From Bemisia tabaci (taxonomy: Eukaryota; Arthropoda; Insecta; Hemiptera; Aleyrodidae), in contig NC_092795.1 of the NCBI RefSeq assembly GCF_918797505.1, forward strand, positions 17,409,131 through 17,473,130: DNA of 64,000 bases, in the 5' to 3' direction. A program made the translations under genes and the position numbers. Below the pieces are notes generated by a model. That model searched no databases. It was not told where the DNA came from and saw only the letters and a list, made by a program, of their open reading frames with translations. Below, one piece after another: positions 36,101 through 48,704 of the stretch; position 1 is the stretch's first letter; each line of letters starts with the position of its first letter.

Positions 36101-39100
36101 CTAGTTCCTCTCTTCTGGTAATTTGTACGGGAAATCAATGTATTCAAAAATGTTTTTCTCACTGGAAATTGGAACAGGAGCTCCTGGGACGCCTATATGA
36201 CACAAAAAAGTAACATTTTCAATAGGAAAAAAAAAAAAAATGAAGACATGTCAACAAAGCTTGTTTACAATGTTGATCTCTTCCTGGTTATACTCATAGG
36301 CGTAGCTAGGCCATTTTGCTGGGGGGGGCCTGGCCCCCCACCACCGGGGGGTCTGGGGGGTATGGAATACCCCCCAGGTCAGCGGGGGGTCCGGGGTCCG
36401 GAAGTCCGGAAAATTTTTGAAATTTTAACTCTATTTGAGCGCATCTCGAGGCACTTGTGGCGTTAATCTTCCTTCAATTTCTGCATAAAATTCACCCAGT
36501 TTTATGCATTTTAAGGTTAAAATACTTTGAAATTGTTGCATTCAACAGGTTATTCCATTTATTTTCTCACTTTTAACCACTCATTTGTGTGAAAATTGCG
36601 AAATAAATGTTTAGTGAATGTTTAGTGGCATCCTCTCACGGGCCACGGCGACAGAGACTTACCGTTAAAGATGGTGTTTTTGCACCATCCAGAATTTCTG
36701 GGGGGGGGCCAGATGATACTATTTCCAATTTTGGGGGGGGCCAGGCCCCCCCTGGCCCCCCCCTCCCTACGCCACTGGTTATACTTTCACAATCAAAAGG
36801 CCTCATGACTAAGCGATATTTTTGGAAGTATTAAAAACCGAGATATTACTGCAGGCTACTCTTAATCCTTTGGTTGAGAAATTCAATACTATTGGGATTG
36901 GTTTGGGAGGAGTATTGTGGCGTTTGGAACCTTGCATGAGATAATTCTGTTCATTTAAGAAGCTGATGTTTTTTCCCTAAGCATTGAGTGCTTGTACAGG
37001 TACAGCTCTAACACAAAAAATGACTGTCAAATGAAAATAGACAATTACTTTGAGTAATATTGGATCATGCCTAAAATTAGTGAGTATTCTTTGACTGGAG
37101 ATTTTCAATTTTTGACATCAAATGATTTTTTAGTGGCACCGGTTGAGGAGAGCCATGAGTCCAGGTACACTTTTTTCAAGTTCTACCGAATAAATATTCA
37201 ACAATTTTTGTTTGATTGATTCCTTGAACTTTCTTTTGGTTTTAGACGATAGGATTTTTGCATATTCAAAAAACTGAAGTACACGTCAGTCCGTGAAAGA
37301 AATTTAGAAAAATTTCACATAAAGTGCAATTAATTTTTTTCCTTGAAGAGTAATGATAGAAAACCCTCTCGTTTGTAGTTAGAAAATAACATTAAAAAAT
37401 AGGAAGAAGTTTTTGGAAATTTATCTGGTAGATCTTGAGACCAACTGCATTTGTGTAAGACAATGGGTTACTAAACCTTGTTTATTTTATTGAATATTCT
37501 GAAAATACTATGTGAGTAGGTAACGTGGTGATTTTTCTGCATTTTCATGGAGCCGAAATCGCGGAGAAAACCGCTTTTGAAAAATCTAAAAACTGCAAGA
37601 CATTTCAAACGGACCCAAATGGCGGGAAATTGATGCGGTTGATGTACTGAGGTAGACATATTGCAATCTTCTCACATTTTCCTCTGATGTTTGTTAAAAT
37701 AAAACGTATTTCAATGTGGAGTTGTTGCTTGTTTATTACAGCTAACATATGAATGAGATTCTAGTCTTGAATTCAAAAGATATAATTTCGACTTTAGTAT
37801 TAGACTTTACATATATGAAGAGTAGATAGACATTTGACGGACGTGGTGGAAACCCGTGCCCGCCTCTGATTGGTGCCGGATGACATCATTCGGTGCGGCG
37901 CGAAACAGGGGCGTTTTAAATTTGCGTATAAGTTGAGCAATTTGAACTGCGCATTTCTCGGTAATTGAGTTACTTGTCCGCGTTTTTAATGTTTGCATCG
38001 TGTAATATGCGTCATTTTCCTTCAGAAAACTATATTCGCAAGTCAAAATTCGTTCATGGTTTAGTGACCCATTAGAGAGTCTAAAATTTAAATATGAGTC
38101 CAGTAGCTTAAACTTAGCTTACATATCTTAGAAGTGATGTTGAAACTATGTAAGTTAGGTAGCATATATTATAATAATCCGGCATTATAAACATATTCTT
38201 CTATGTTTTTGCTTACTAATGTTTATTACATATATGTTATGTATTTACTTGTTAAATCGTTTCGACCTTCAGGTCGAAAAACGTTGTTGTGAGATAGACC
38301 TGCTTAAAGATTTGAATACACAAAGGAATGGAATGTCATCAGGATACTGGATTGAATTGCCAATGTGTCCCAAAAAATTGCATAACTGGACTGATGTGAT
38401 AATAATCAGATTTTAAACACTTTGGTCTTGAATTACAGCTAAGGATATAAAAAATTCAATTAGACAAAAAAGTGAAAACAATTTTTGACCAAAAAAGACT
38501 CATGACTCCCCTAAATGATGAAGCACTAGGTGCTACACCATGACACGACTTTTGAAAAGTAAGTGCTATGTTGCCTCCTCATCTGAAAAATTATATTTTA
38601 TAGCTTGACAACAGTGAATAAAACAAGGAAAATTATTTATAGACTAGGATACCTAACATAACTTGACTGCGCTAATAGTATAATCAAATCGACTTACCAG
38701 TGGATCCGATTGGTCGCAGACAATACTCATTCAGAGTAAAGTTATTCTGCAATGCATGTGCTCGCATTTGCTTGTTAAACATGTCACTGCCAGTGAAATA
38801 TAATACAGCACAAAAGTACTGATCAATCGGAGTGACTCTGATATCAAGTCGCCGAGCTGTGTCCTTTGGTTTACAGACGCCCTGTGAAATAAGGTAGTGG
38901 AGCATTAAAATTGGGAAATTACTTGAGACGTAAATTTCTGACTATTAATGTTACTTCCTGCCCAGCAAAATGAGTGTAGAAACGTTGTCATAAAATTACT
39001 TTTAAAATTAACATCGAAACATTATGATGTTTTTGCACATGCTTTGCCAGGCAGATATTCAGGTTTGCAATATTTGAAACAGACTAACAGTTGGTCGGTG

Positions 39101-42100
39101 CTTTCAACAATGCTGGCAGTTCATAACAGCTTTCTTTTCAAGCATGACATGGGAACAAATCTGTGTCGATAGAGTTTGTCTACTCAAGGATATCTGTTTT
39201 TCGCAAACCAAAGAGATTCAGTATAAAATCAAACTAAACTTGGCATCTGCATATAAGTGTAACCAGGACCGTGAAAATTAAATTGTAGTTGGTTGCTTCG
39301 ACAATATCAGCCTTTAGTGAATAGTGAAATTATTTTTTTTTAAACGTAGCTTCGGAACTATTCCAAATGATGGTGAGCAAATACGAAAAACGCAAAAGCT
39401 GATGTCATTAGAAGAATGATTGAAAAAGAGAGCAAAAATTTACCATGAACTTGACATCTCCGACTGAAATTGTATCCGTAATGAGTTCAATTTTCTGAAG
39501 GGCAGAAACAACTTGCTTCAATAAAGCCTCCGATTTTGATTTCGGCATATCTGATGTGTAATTAGGATGGGTGATGAGAACGTCCATGTCTCCACTTTCA
39601 GCTTTACCTCGCCTACAACAAAACAATTCCCTATGAAAATACTTGCAAAGAGTGAGACATTAAAGGCTCTTGCACAAATATATGAAATAAAAAAAAATAT
39701 TACCAGCCAAAATTCAGCAGAAAAGGAAAAGTAAATCGGTAGTCACTCAATGAACTAGTGAAATGTATATGTTATGGGCAACATCTAGGACGCGAGCAAC
39801 ATCGACAATGCTCAAGGAAGGCTTAAGATAGTCGTACAAAGTACAGGATTGTTAAATAAAGTCAACTATTCCCGGGCATCGTAGACTATTCCCAAAGGTG
39901 CTGGAGAAAAGTCAAAAAGAAATCAAACGTGAAAAGAACAATGCCTGGGCATTATTGATAATTCCGAAAGAGTGTTGGTTATGGTCAGGCAAAGAGTTGG
40001 ATTGCAAAGCGGTTCTTTAATTTTTACTTGATTCCTGGTCCATTCTATTTCAGTCTCCGCGGCCAATACTGCAGCAGCACTAATAAAGTAAATCAAACAA
40101 ATCTTCTAAAAAACATTCCATTCAACCGTATTACATGCTTTGTTTGTGTTCCTCACAGTTGATTTGCGTTTTTCTGCCCCTCCTGTTTCAAAAACGTCAA
40201 ACCTTGCCAGCTTCCGATAGTAACTCTGATCTTTCTTGGACTTTCTGCACTGATTTTTAACTGATTGGATGAGATGCTGTCCTTCCTGCTCTCTGTCTAG
40301 TCTGTCTATGCCAGCATCCTAAGCGCTGCTCTTAACAAATTTTTGCTAATCCCATTTTAAACTTAAGAAAGTCTAAAATGCAAAAATATGTTTTTGAAAA
40401 TGGAGCACATGTTTGAACAAGATTTCTCACCGATAACTTCCACAAATGGTAATTTGAAAGTCTTTGTCCAGCTTCGTAAGTTCTGACGATATAATTTCTT
40501 CTACCTGTTTGATCTCATCACGTGGAATCCGTTTTTCAAAATCTTCAAAATATCTGAAAGAAGTAACAATTAAGATTATACTATTATACACAATTACACA
40601 TGTAATTAGTACTTGAAGTATCTTTTTGATCATACTTTAAATACGGTTGCATGGTGAAGATAATACAAAAAACTAATAATTAATATTTTTGAGATGTCCA
40701 AAAAAACAACAAAATTTTTATTTCCACATACTATAGGCATGAAAACTGTACACTCCATTAGTTACAGCAGTTTCAGGAACTATTAAGCCTTGTTAACTTT
40801 GATTTTATGTAACTTGATTATTAAGTGCAGTTTTTCAGGTTTTTTTTCTTGCTTGATTATGAAGAGCTATTCAGGAATTTTGAGGCCCGAATATGAGTTT
40901 TGTAAAGGTCTGAAGAGACGAAAGTTAACACTACTGTCAAATTGTATGAGGTCGCCAATTATGTATTCACAGTTCTCTCAGACCGAAGTCTTTCACTGCT
41001 TGTAACTATTGATCAGTACAAACTCCAGGTAGAATAATGGACACCTCTTGGAGCGACACTTCCAAAAATTAAAACAATGACAAAAAAATAACTTACTTCA
41101 GTCCAATGCGCTGATGATGATTGAGTTTATTTTCATGTAACTTTAATTCTTCGATTGTTCGGATACCAAGATCATAAAGTTCTTTTGCTTTAGCTGGTCC
41201 AATGCCAGATACACGAGTCAATGTTGAAATAGCAGGTCCTACTCCATCCTCTCGAATCTGTAATCTCAAGATGAAATGGACTCATGCTAAAAAACATATC
41301 TGCTCACTTAAACTTTAAATCAGCTGATAACTCAACTTTTGTTTTCATCATTATGAGTAGCCGAAAACCGAAAAATCTTGGCACTAACTTTAATGTAAGT
41401 ACCTATTGTGAAAAAGCATTTAGGATAATTGAAAATGATCTACTACTCCTGACATGTAGCTTTTTTTTCAAGTAAAACAAGACAAGTTCAGTACATGTTA
41501 TAAGCACTTCATTTTATGAAAGTTTTTCACTTGAACTGGGTACATACCTCTGTAATATTGGGGGTAAATACCAAGAATCTTATACAGGTACTCTGGTATT
41601 TTACAACAAAATTTGTGGTTCAGTTTTAAAAGGTAATAAGAAGACATTCTAGACTTGAGAGCGCACAAAATCTTACTAGTGTGTTCAGTTTTTGTTTGCA
41701 AGAGAAATAATGAGAGTAGACCTTTTCTTTGGTTGACCCTTAAAAATAATATCAGAAGTTAAACTGAATGGCCATGAAAAAGTAAGTAAACGATAAAATG
41801 ATGCAGATGAATATTGAAGATTGAAATGAATAATGTTGAATCGAGAGGGTTGTACCTTTTCCAATTTTGCTAGTTTCCCAGTTTCCAGAAATTCATCAAT
41901 TTTCTGAGCAATCTTCTGACCGACACCTTCTAATTTCGAGGCTTCCTTTCCAGATTTTATCCTGGTTGCATGTGCTGCGAGAGAGGCTGCTGCCTTGCGG
42001 TAAGCATTGTACTTGTGAATATTGCGATTCACATTCCTTTCATTTTCTGCCAGCTCTGGGAATCAAATTAAACACATGTGAAGTTGAGGAGATGGATCCT

Positions 42101-43177
42101 CTTATTGTTAAACCTTCTCATTTTAGCAAGAATATAGGTAGTGTGCTAATTTGCCAGAATGCATTCTTACATGTCATATTTAGAATAAAACTGAAAATTC
42201 TCACGATAAAGGAGAAAAGCTTACACAAGCACAATTTAGTACTGTTTGCTACAACTCTAGTTACAACCAATCAGGGAGGCTCCAGTGAGTGTACTGTCGG
42301 ATTTATTGGCTCCATCATCAGCGCAGGCGCTTCATAGTCTACTTCAAGAAGATTCATATGGTAAACCATCTACATGTAGATGCTTGTTTCTTTGAAGAGT
42401 TTTAATGCAAAGTTACAGGGGGCCAAACTTCATGGGGCTTCCCTTTTATTTGAACTGTGCAGAGGACCACAATGGGACGTAATGAAATGCCTTACTTTTT
42501 TATATTGGTCCACTGGGGCAGTGTAGCCCAATCCTTGCGATTTAGTGGAATGCTAGGATCCTTCTTAAGGGCTTTTCTTTTGTCCGTGGAACGCATGGAA
42601 CACGATGGTAGCGGTTCGGGCTGGTTCAACCAGCCTGAACCAATCTCAACCTACCTCGGAAGAGTGGGCCAAGCGTTCCACTGGAACACGTGGAACGCGC
42701 CAGTGGAACGGGATAACAAAGTGATGCGTTCTATTGCAGTCCACTATGGTTCGGATAAAAAAAAAGCCCTTTACAAGGTGGATTGAGAGTGGTTAAGTGC
42801 AATCCTAACCTCAGTCAAACCAGATCCAGTATGTTGACGAATGAATGGCACAGTCACTATATTCATTCATGAAAGCGTGAGGATAGCAAATTCTCTGTTG
42901 TACTCTAAAACCAACTATCTTGGCAAAGCTTCAACATTGTCACACAACTTTTCTGGTGCAAACATTCTTTTCTCTTCTAATTTGTCAGTTCATGGATGAC
43001 ATCATATATTGTAGATTGTTGTTAAAATACCAATAAAAAAAAAAAAAAAAAATAGGAATGGTAACTTACAGACGAACTGAGGGGGGAAAAGTCAGGAAAA
43101 ACCTACTCACCCATTAGAAACTCACAAAAGTCATGATTAGGATTGTCTTCAGAGGAGGGCGCTTTCCGCTTGCTCAT
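36101..43177 (-). CDS. POLB: DNA polymerase beta
   Basis: Seven exons on the minus strand: 43111-43177, 41856-42055, 41097-41257, 40431-40553, 39444-39612, 38698-38881 and 36101-36192. All have GT-AG ends and matching phase, giving 331 aa (human 335). It starts MSKRKAP as in vertebrates. The 8-kDa lyase domain has [10 protein letters not shown] and [13 protein letters not shown], with Lys74 at the Schiff-base position (human Lys72). Two helix-hairpin-helix motifs are GVGQKIAQ and [12 protein letters not shown]. The palm has [10 protein letters not shown] (catalytic Asp192 and Asp194) and RRLDIRV (Asp253), then [17 protein letters not shown]. The C-terminus is [25 protein letters not shown] split over phase. 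The enzyme fills single-nucleotide gaps in base-excision repair and removes 5'-deoxyribose phosphate. All catalytic residues are intact. Confidence 0.96.
36295..36777. mobile_element. Non-autonomous hAT element, 483 bp, in POLB intron 6
   Basis: The ends CATAGGCGTAG and CTACGCCACTG are near-inverted repeats. An exact 8-bp duplication GTTATACT flanks the element (36287-36294 and 36778-36785). G- and C-homopolymer-rich subterminal blocks mirror each other. No transposase frame. Confidence 0.85.
42567..42771. repeat. Inverted repeat in POLB intron 1
   Basis: AAGGGCTTTTCTTTTGTCC (42567-42585) pairs with a GGATAAAA...GCCCTT arm (42753-42771). Between them is a 14-bp hairpin GGTTCGGGCTGGTT / AACCAGCCTGAACC (42614-42642) and several TGGAACGC words. 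Probably a short foldback element. Confidence 0.5.
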
Positions 43178-44173
43178 GCTTGATACTCGATAAAAGCGTG
43201 ATAGAACAAGAGGCAGTATTAACCTTATATATAACCCTTTATTTCTATTTAAATGAAACTGAGGATATGCCATTAATTGACACTTCACAAGTATTTATAG
43301 AGGCAATTTGGATCTGTGAAAGATTACATAAAGGTTCCGAAACATAGGTACTTAACTGACTTAACTGTTTCACAAGGAATCAAAAATTTCCATTCCACAA
43401 AAGGGATCGGAGTAAACACGCATTATCACCTTAATTATGCATTACGAAACAATTAATGTTACATTAAAGTATGCATCAAAGACTCTCGTTGAAATATAAC
43501 TTGGTCACTGCTGCGCAAAGAATCAAAATCAAGCATGGAAATTTGTTTATTTACGTGTAGTTCGTTGATTTACATTCGACCGTGAGAGAGGGAAAATGGA
43601 AAACATGAAACACTAAAGGTAACCAAGATGACCGAGGTAACGAAACGGAATGGAGTGAGTCGGAATTGAGGAATTGAACCATTCTTTGTTCGACTCTTTT
43701 GACTTTTTTGACTCTTCTTAGATTCCTCATATTGACTTTGTTCGGACGATAGATCACCATATTTTAACATAGTCTTTAGATTTTATCGTGTGTAATTACA
43801 ATAACTACTGCGGAAAGTCCATCATATAAATTACAAAATTCCAGGCGAGAGCCACTGAGAGCTTTAAAAGCTCCGCTTTTCATCGCGAATTTGGACTTCA
43901 CTATTTCTCCCGCCACCGAACTGCTGGCTGGGAGCGCTCGGACGAATCAGCGAGCTGAAAACTTTTTGGCGCAAACATCCGCGCTGTTGCGAATGTGTTG
44001 CGACAACCGATTTTTGTTCGTCTTACGTACGTTTTTATCGACAAAAACTTTGATTTGATCGGTTTTTTATGTACCTTTAATCCTGCTCTTTGAAGTTAGA
44101 ACAGAATTCTAAATAATCCACTTCACTTCGAGCTTGAGAAGAAGGAATACAACTTCTTTTAAAGATAAAGAAC
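43178..44173. promoter_or_regulatory. Divergent region POLB / unknown gene, with E2F-like site
   Basis: The POLB start and the first exon of the plus-strand gene point away from each other across 1.0 kb. A TTTGGCGC at 43965-43972 matches the E2F consensus TTTSSCGC, and CTCCCGCC lies about 55 bp to its left. Such sites often drive DNA-replication and repair genes. This is motif matching only. Confidence 0.4.
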
Positions 44174-47100
44174 ATGTAAGTAAATATTAACATACTTTTT
44201 CATGCCGTTCATTGAGTCTACACAGCTTATAATAAAGCCCACTTTTTCTTCAGAACACGATACTTAATGGATCCTCAGGAAGAAATTACAACATGCCACC
44301 ATACAGGCTGAGAAAGTATTCCTTATGATTACAGAAATTTGAATAGAGAGGAGGAGGGGCAGTCCTTCTATATTAGGTGTTATTATATTATTATTAAAGA
44401 TGTTATTATATAAACGGAAAAATTTCATATTCTCTTATTATGGGTAAGTATACCCATATCCCTATAGGGACCTGAAAATATCTCGACCTGTTTTGGAAAA
44501 ATTTCTAGGTTTTCACTCTCCTATACAAGGCCAAATTTGACAGGCACAATTTTATTGCAAATCAGGAATTAGCTTTAAGTACATCGTTTTTTATCAAAGG
44601 GGCTTGAAACTTTGATAGGAAGAAGAGGAAAGAAGAATTTGGAAGTACCCACCTAAAAAGAATTTTAAGTAAAAGGAATGTTTACTTACCTTTCATCATT
44701 GGTAGGTTTTTACATCATCCGCAAAAAAATCCACCGATAATCATTTTTGTGAAACAACGTTTTTACATTGCCATGCTTCAATTTTTCTCCTATTTTATGT
44801 TTATTTTTTAAGAGAAACAGAGTCAACTTTATAGCTTGAAACATATGAGGAATATTCTGAGCCAGTGAAAAAAATCAAAGAAGTTTGCAAGAAATTCATA
44901 CGTTGACTACTTTTCCGGGGAAAAGATAAAGCATGACAGGTGTGCAACATTGCAAACGGAGATACGTGGTCTGCCCATCAATATGGATCTCATTCACTTC
45001 ATCTTTTTGCTCTATGACATTCAACCGATAAAGTTTTTCTTAAAATTGTTATTTGTAAAGTTTGTATTTTGATAAGCTTTTCTCTCAGAGTGATATTTCT
45101 CTCAACAAATTTCATGGTTTCTTACAATAAACAGGTCAACTTTAAAAAGAATTTACCCAACATCACTAAAAATTACTTTTTTATATTTGAATATTGCATC
45201 TACTTTCTTCCCTTTGCCTCATTGACTTGTGAATGCTCTCAAAGTTTATAAATCGTGTTTTTAGGGAAAAAAATCCAATTTGCCCGTTCAGATGGAGCCT
45301 CAAGAGGAAATCAGGTTTGAACTCATCATTCAGACAATCAAACGAACAATACTGTGATCGTCAACCCCTACCTAATGGAGCTGATGATTTATTCCTCTTG
45401 AATAGAAATGACAATCAAATACTTGTAAACCAAGGAGGTAATTTGTTATTAGTATATTTACAACAGCACATTGGTTTCTGATAGAATATAGAAGTCACTA
45501 AATAAGATGCGTAGACATCATTTCCAGAAATTTGATTAAAGACACCTTTCAGATTCTTAACACTTGAAAAAATGAATCGTAAGAAACCTGTGAATGCAGC
45601 CTCATCACTCCCTCCATTCAAAACCTCACAACTTCGCCAATTTTTAAGCAAAGAAAGGATTTTTATTTCAATTGATTAGAAATTATAAGTTAGTTTTAAA
45701 ATGAGACCATGATCAGCTCAATAAGCATTTTGCTTCCAGAATTATAGCATCAGTCCAGGAACTTTTGCGACAACTGTATGTATATGCTAAAAAGTTTAAT
45801 TGATCGGTTGATAAGTTCGGCAAAATTATCACAACACTGTAGAAAAGTTTCTTTGCACACCAGGTGAAAGCATTTTTGTGGATCACTTGACACATCTTAA
45901 TTTAACGAAGTAAGTAAACAATAAAAAATCACTGTCCAGTGAGAAAGTGTAACCAGAATTTATCATTTTGCCATATAATTTTCCTCCTTAATTCTGTTTT
46001 CTTAGTTCCACAGAACGAGCATGATGCAGGGACAAATTTTATGAACATAAATGCAGACCAAATTCAACTAGTGGAAGAGGAGGCACATTGTTATGTCCCA
46101 ACTGATCAAAATAATCTTTCAATTCAGATGGAAGATGAATCACCAGCTGTTAAGGCCAAAAAAATGAAGTTTGAGGAGCAAAGTAACCCGAATATTATGG
46201 ACATTGACACTTTATCAGAGAGAGTTCCTTTAAATAAGGCAAGTTATATTTTTGAGTTTGACATTATTTCCTAACAACACATTGAATTTAGTTACTGTGG
46301 CAACATGATCATGGAGTGGACGTGAGAAAGTTATCATATAAAACCAATGGTAGATTTTATAATAACCCGGTGCTTCTTGCAGAAATCATCCCAAATATTT
46401 TCCCCAAGGTTGCATAGGTACCTAACACCTACATAAATACCTAATTATTGTTGCTGCATGAGGAGATGAGCCACAATTACAAAGATCGGTTCAAATGCAA
46501 TATTGATGGAGATATCATGAGCATGACATATGACATCATCCATCAAGGTAGTTTTTTACATCTTCCTATTTTAGTCATTAATTGTTTAGTTCAAAAAGTG
46601 TACACAACTCTGCATCTTGCTATGAGGTAAGAAAGCATATCGGTCACTTTTCTTTTTTCTTGCATTTTGACTATTGAAAAAGGGCCAGCACCTTTCAGAA
46701 AAGTTACATATCGTTCAAAGTTCGGTGTTTCGTTGATCCATGACAGAGCTAATGTGGAGACGTATCTATACTTCAAACTTCTCTACAAAGCACCTGTCTA
46801 ACTTGAAGATTTATTTGTTACATCTTCAGGTTCGAGTAAAAGACAATAAGGGTTTCTCATTCCATTTAATTGTTTAGGATCTGGATGAAATTTTTAAGAT
46901 AAAGGTGGATGAACTAAAAGTACTGGAAAGCAGATACTCTGAATGGATAGACAAGAATTGGATCCCATCTAAAGATGAAGCTGTGCAAATGTTGACTGAT
47001 TCTATAATATTGAAGCAACGGTTACAAGAACTAAGCAAGTGCTACGGAATGGTATGTAAAGAAACAAAATGACTATCCGATTAATAGTGAATTTGAAATC

Positions 47101-48235
47101 TAAACCATTTATAGAAATGATTTTACCAGTCTACCTAGGGTATGGATCAAGAAAACTGAAAAATACACATTTCACGTTAAAATGCTGTTAATTCTTTGAC
47201 GCATTTTACTTTTATGAGGCACGACTAATAACTAAGTTAACAAAATTTCCCTGATAAAAGCAGCCAGTGGAATAGTTTAGAAATGCGTTTCTCATTTTCA
47301 CCATCAAGTTATGCACAAAGATACATTGAGATTTTTATAAGAGAGCTGCCACTTTTCCCAATTATTCCTTCTTTTTCCTTTTTTCTTTCTTTCTTTTCAC
47401 TTAAAAATATTCCTGAGGGGATAATTCCACGCTTGCAGTCCCTAGTCTCATTCCGCCTCAGTACCAAATCAGGTCAGCCCCAGGTAACCGTTTTTTTAGA
47501 CCATCAAACTCGGGCCACCTGGCTGGGAAACGAACCTGGGGACCTCCTGATTAAGGCGCTACAACTACTACACCACAGGTGGCTGACACGGAGAACGAAG
47601 GAGGTAGGAACTGTCTCACTATTTTATCTATGAACATTTTGAGGAAAGCTTATCCTTATTGATACCATCCACTGAATGTTCCTAGATCCATTTTTCTTTA
47701 AAAGGACTGAAGAATTTTTCTTTCTTTCCAGACAGAAGAAATGAGAAACATTCTGGAAATAGTCAAGATATTGATCATGAACATTAAGGAGTCAATTAGT
47801 GAATGCGATGCCTGCTCTATGGAGCTTATGGACTATGAAACTTGCCTTCCACAGAAATGGTCATTGGAAAAAATGAGTGCTGAATCTATTGAGGGAAGAA
47901 AATCAGATCATGAGGTAGACTGGACATTGAAATCTGAAGCCGAAAAAATTTCATCTGACGAAAGGCCATCTGACCTCGACGAAGAAGATTCCACAATGAA
48001 TGCAGCTGCAGTGAATCAGAGCCAAGAGGACGAGCAGCAATGTACGGACACTCCAGATAATATTCCTCAAGAGTTGGACCCTGCGATCAGAGCTCAGAAA
48101 GTTAGAGCAATTAGAGCCTTGCTACTTCCTCAAATCCTTTACATGCTGGACAATTATGATGAGTGGTCTAAGAAGCATCATGATCAAATCATGTGCGAGT
48201 TTTTAGATACAAAACAAAAGGAATTTCGACAGTAG
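44174..48235 (+). CDS. Unrecognised 361-aa protein, split start codon
   Basis: I do not recognise this protein. Exons: 44174-44175 (AT), 45265-45437, 46006-46238, 46878-47051 and 47732-48235, giving 361 aa. Intron 1 splits the ATG as AT|G: donor AT|GTAAGT, acceptor TTTTTAG|G. An in-frame TGA lies upstream of the ATG, so the start cannot easily be further 5'. Intron 3 has a GC donor (AAG|GCAAGT). Residues 1-135 are polar, starting MEKNPICPFRWSLKRK. About 137-220 looks helical (VDELKVLESRYSEWIDKNW; MRNILEIVKILIMNIKESI). Next comes an acidic Ser/Glu-rich linker (230-300) and a final helical segment (AIRALLLPQILYMLDNYDEW). No enzyme motif, signal peptide or membrane segment is visible. An AATAAA follows at 48274. 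It may be a scaffold or coiled-coil protein. Confidence 0.72.
44908..44990. mobile_element. Fragment of the ATTT-flanked MITE family
   Basis: GACTACTTTTCC, AAAGCATGACAGG and GCAAACGGAGATACGTGGT follow the order seen in the copies at 16032-16283 and 50279-50531. Only one half is present. It lies in intron 1 of the unknown gene. Confidence 0.45.
47515..47582 (-). repeat. tRNA-derived SINE head
   Basis: On the minus strand a 68-nt tRNA-like unit has a perfect 7-bp acceptor stem (CCACCTG / CAGGTGG), an A-box-like TGGTGTAGTAGTTG and a B-box-like GGTTCGTTTCC. The T stem is broken, so it is a SINE head or tRNA pseudogene. It lies in intron 4 of the unknown gene, antisense to it. Confidence 0.65.
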
Positions 48236-48273
48236 AGAAATCTTGTTGATGACAATAGAACTGATTTACGAAC

Positions 48274-48279
48274 AATAAA
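48274..48279 (+). terminator. Poly(A) signal of the unknown gene
   Basis: AATAAA 39 bp after the stop codon. A second AATAAA at about 48567 could serve a longer 3' UTR. Confidence 0.5.
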
Positions 48280-48704
48280 ATTCTCTGTCAACAGCCCTAC
48301 AACAAAATATCATCAAGTATAACAAAAGAACGAAAAAATCGAGTTAAAGGAAGGTCCTATTATGATTGAGCTGCCATACGCACTTTTAGCAAGATCATTA
48401 CATACATGATGATAAAAGCATTTGGTTTTAAGACTCATTAAATTTTGTAATATATGTGTAATGGGCTCATTTTATAAGCATTTCTCATATTTTTATGAGT
48501 TTTTGGTACATTCATTTTTGAAGGAAGGACACTTCATTTAACTTCAAAGTTCAATGTTGATGTTTCAATAAAAGAGACATAAATGTGTAGAGAGCGTTTT
48601 CAGAGATATAGAAGGAGAGAAAGATTTAAAAAATAAAAAGATAATATTAGGAATCGAAATATATATGTAAATTTTTAAAGATCACAAATAAATATGATAT
48701 AATA

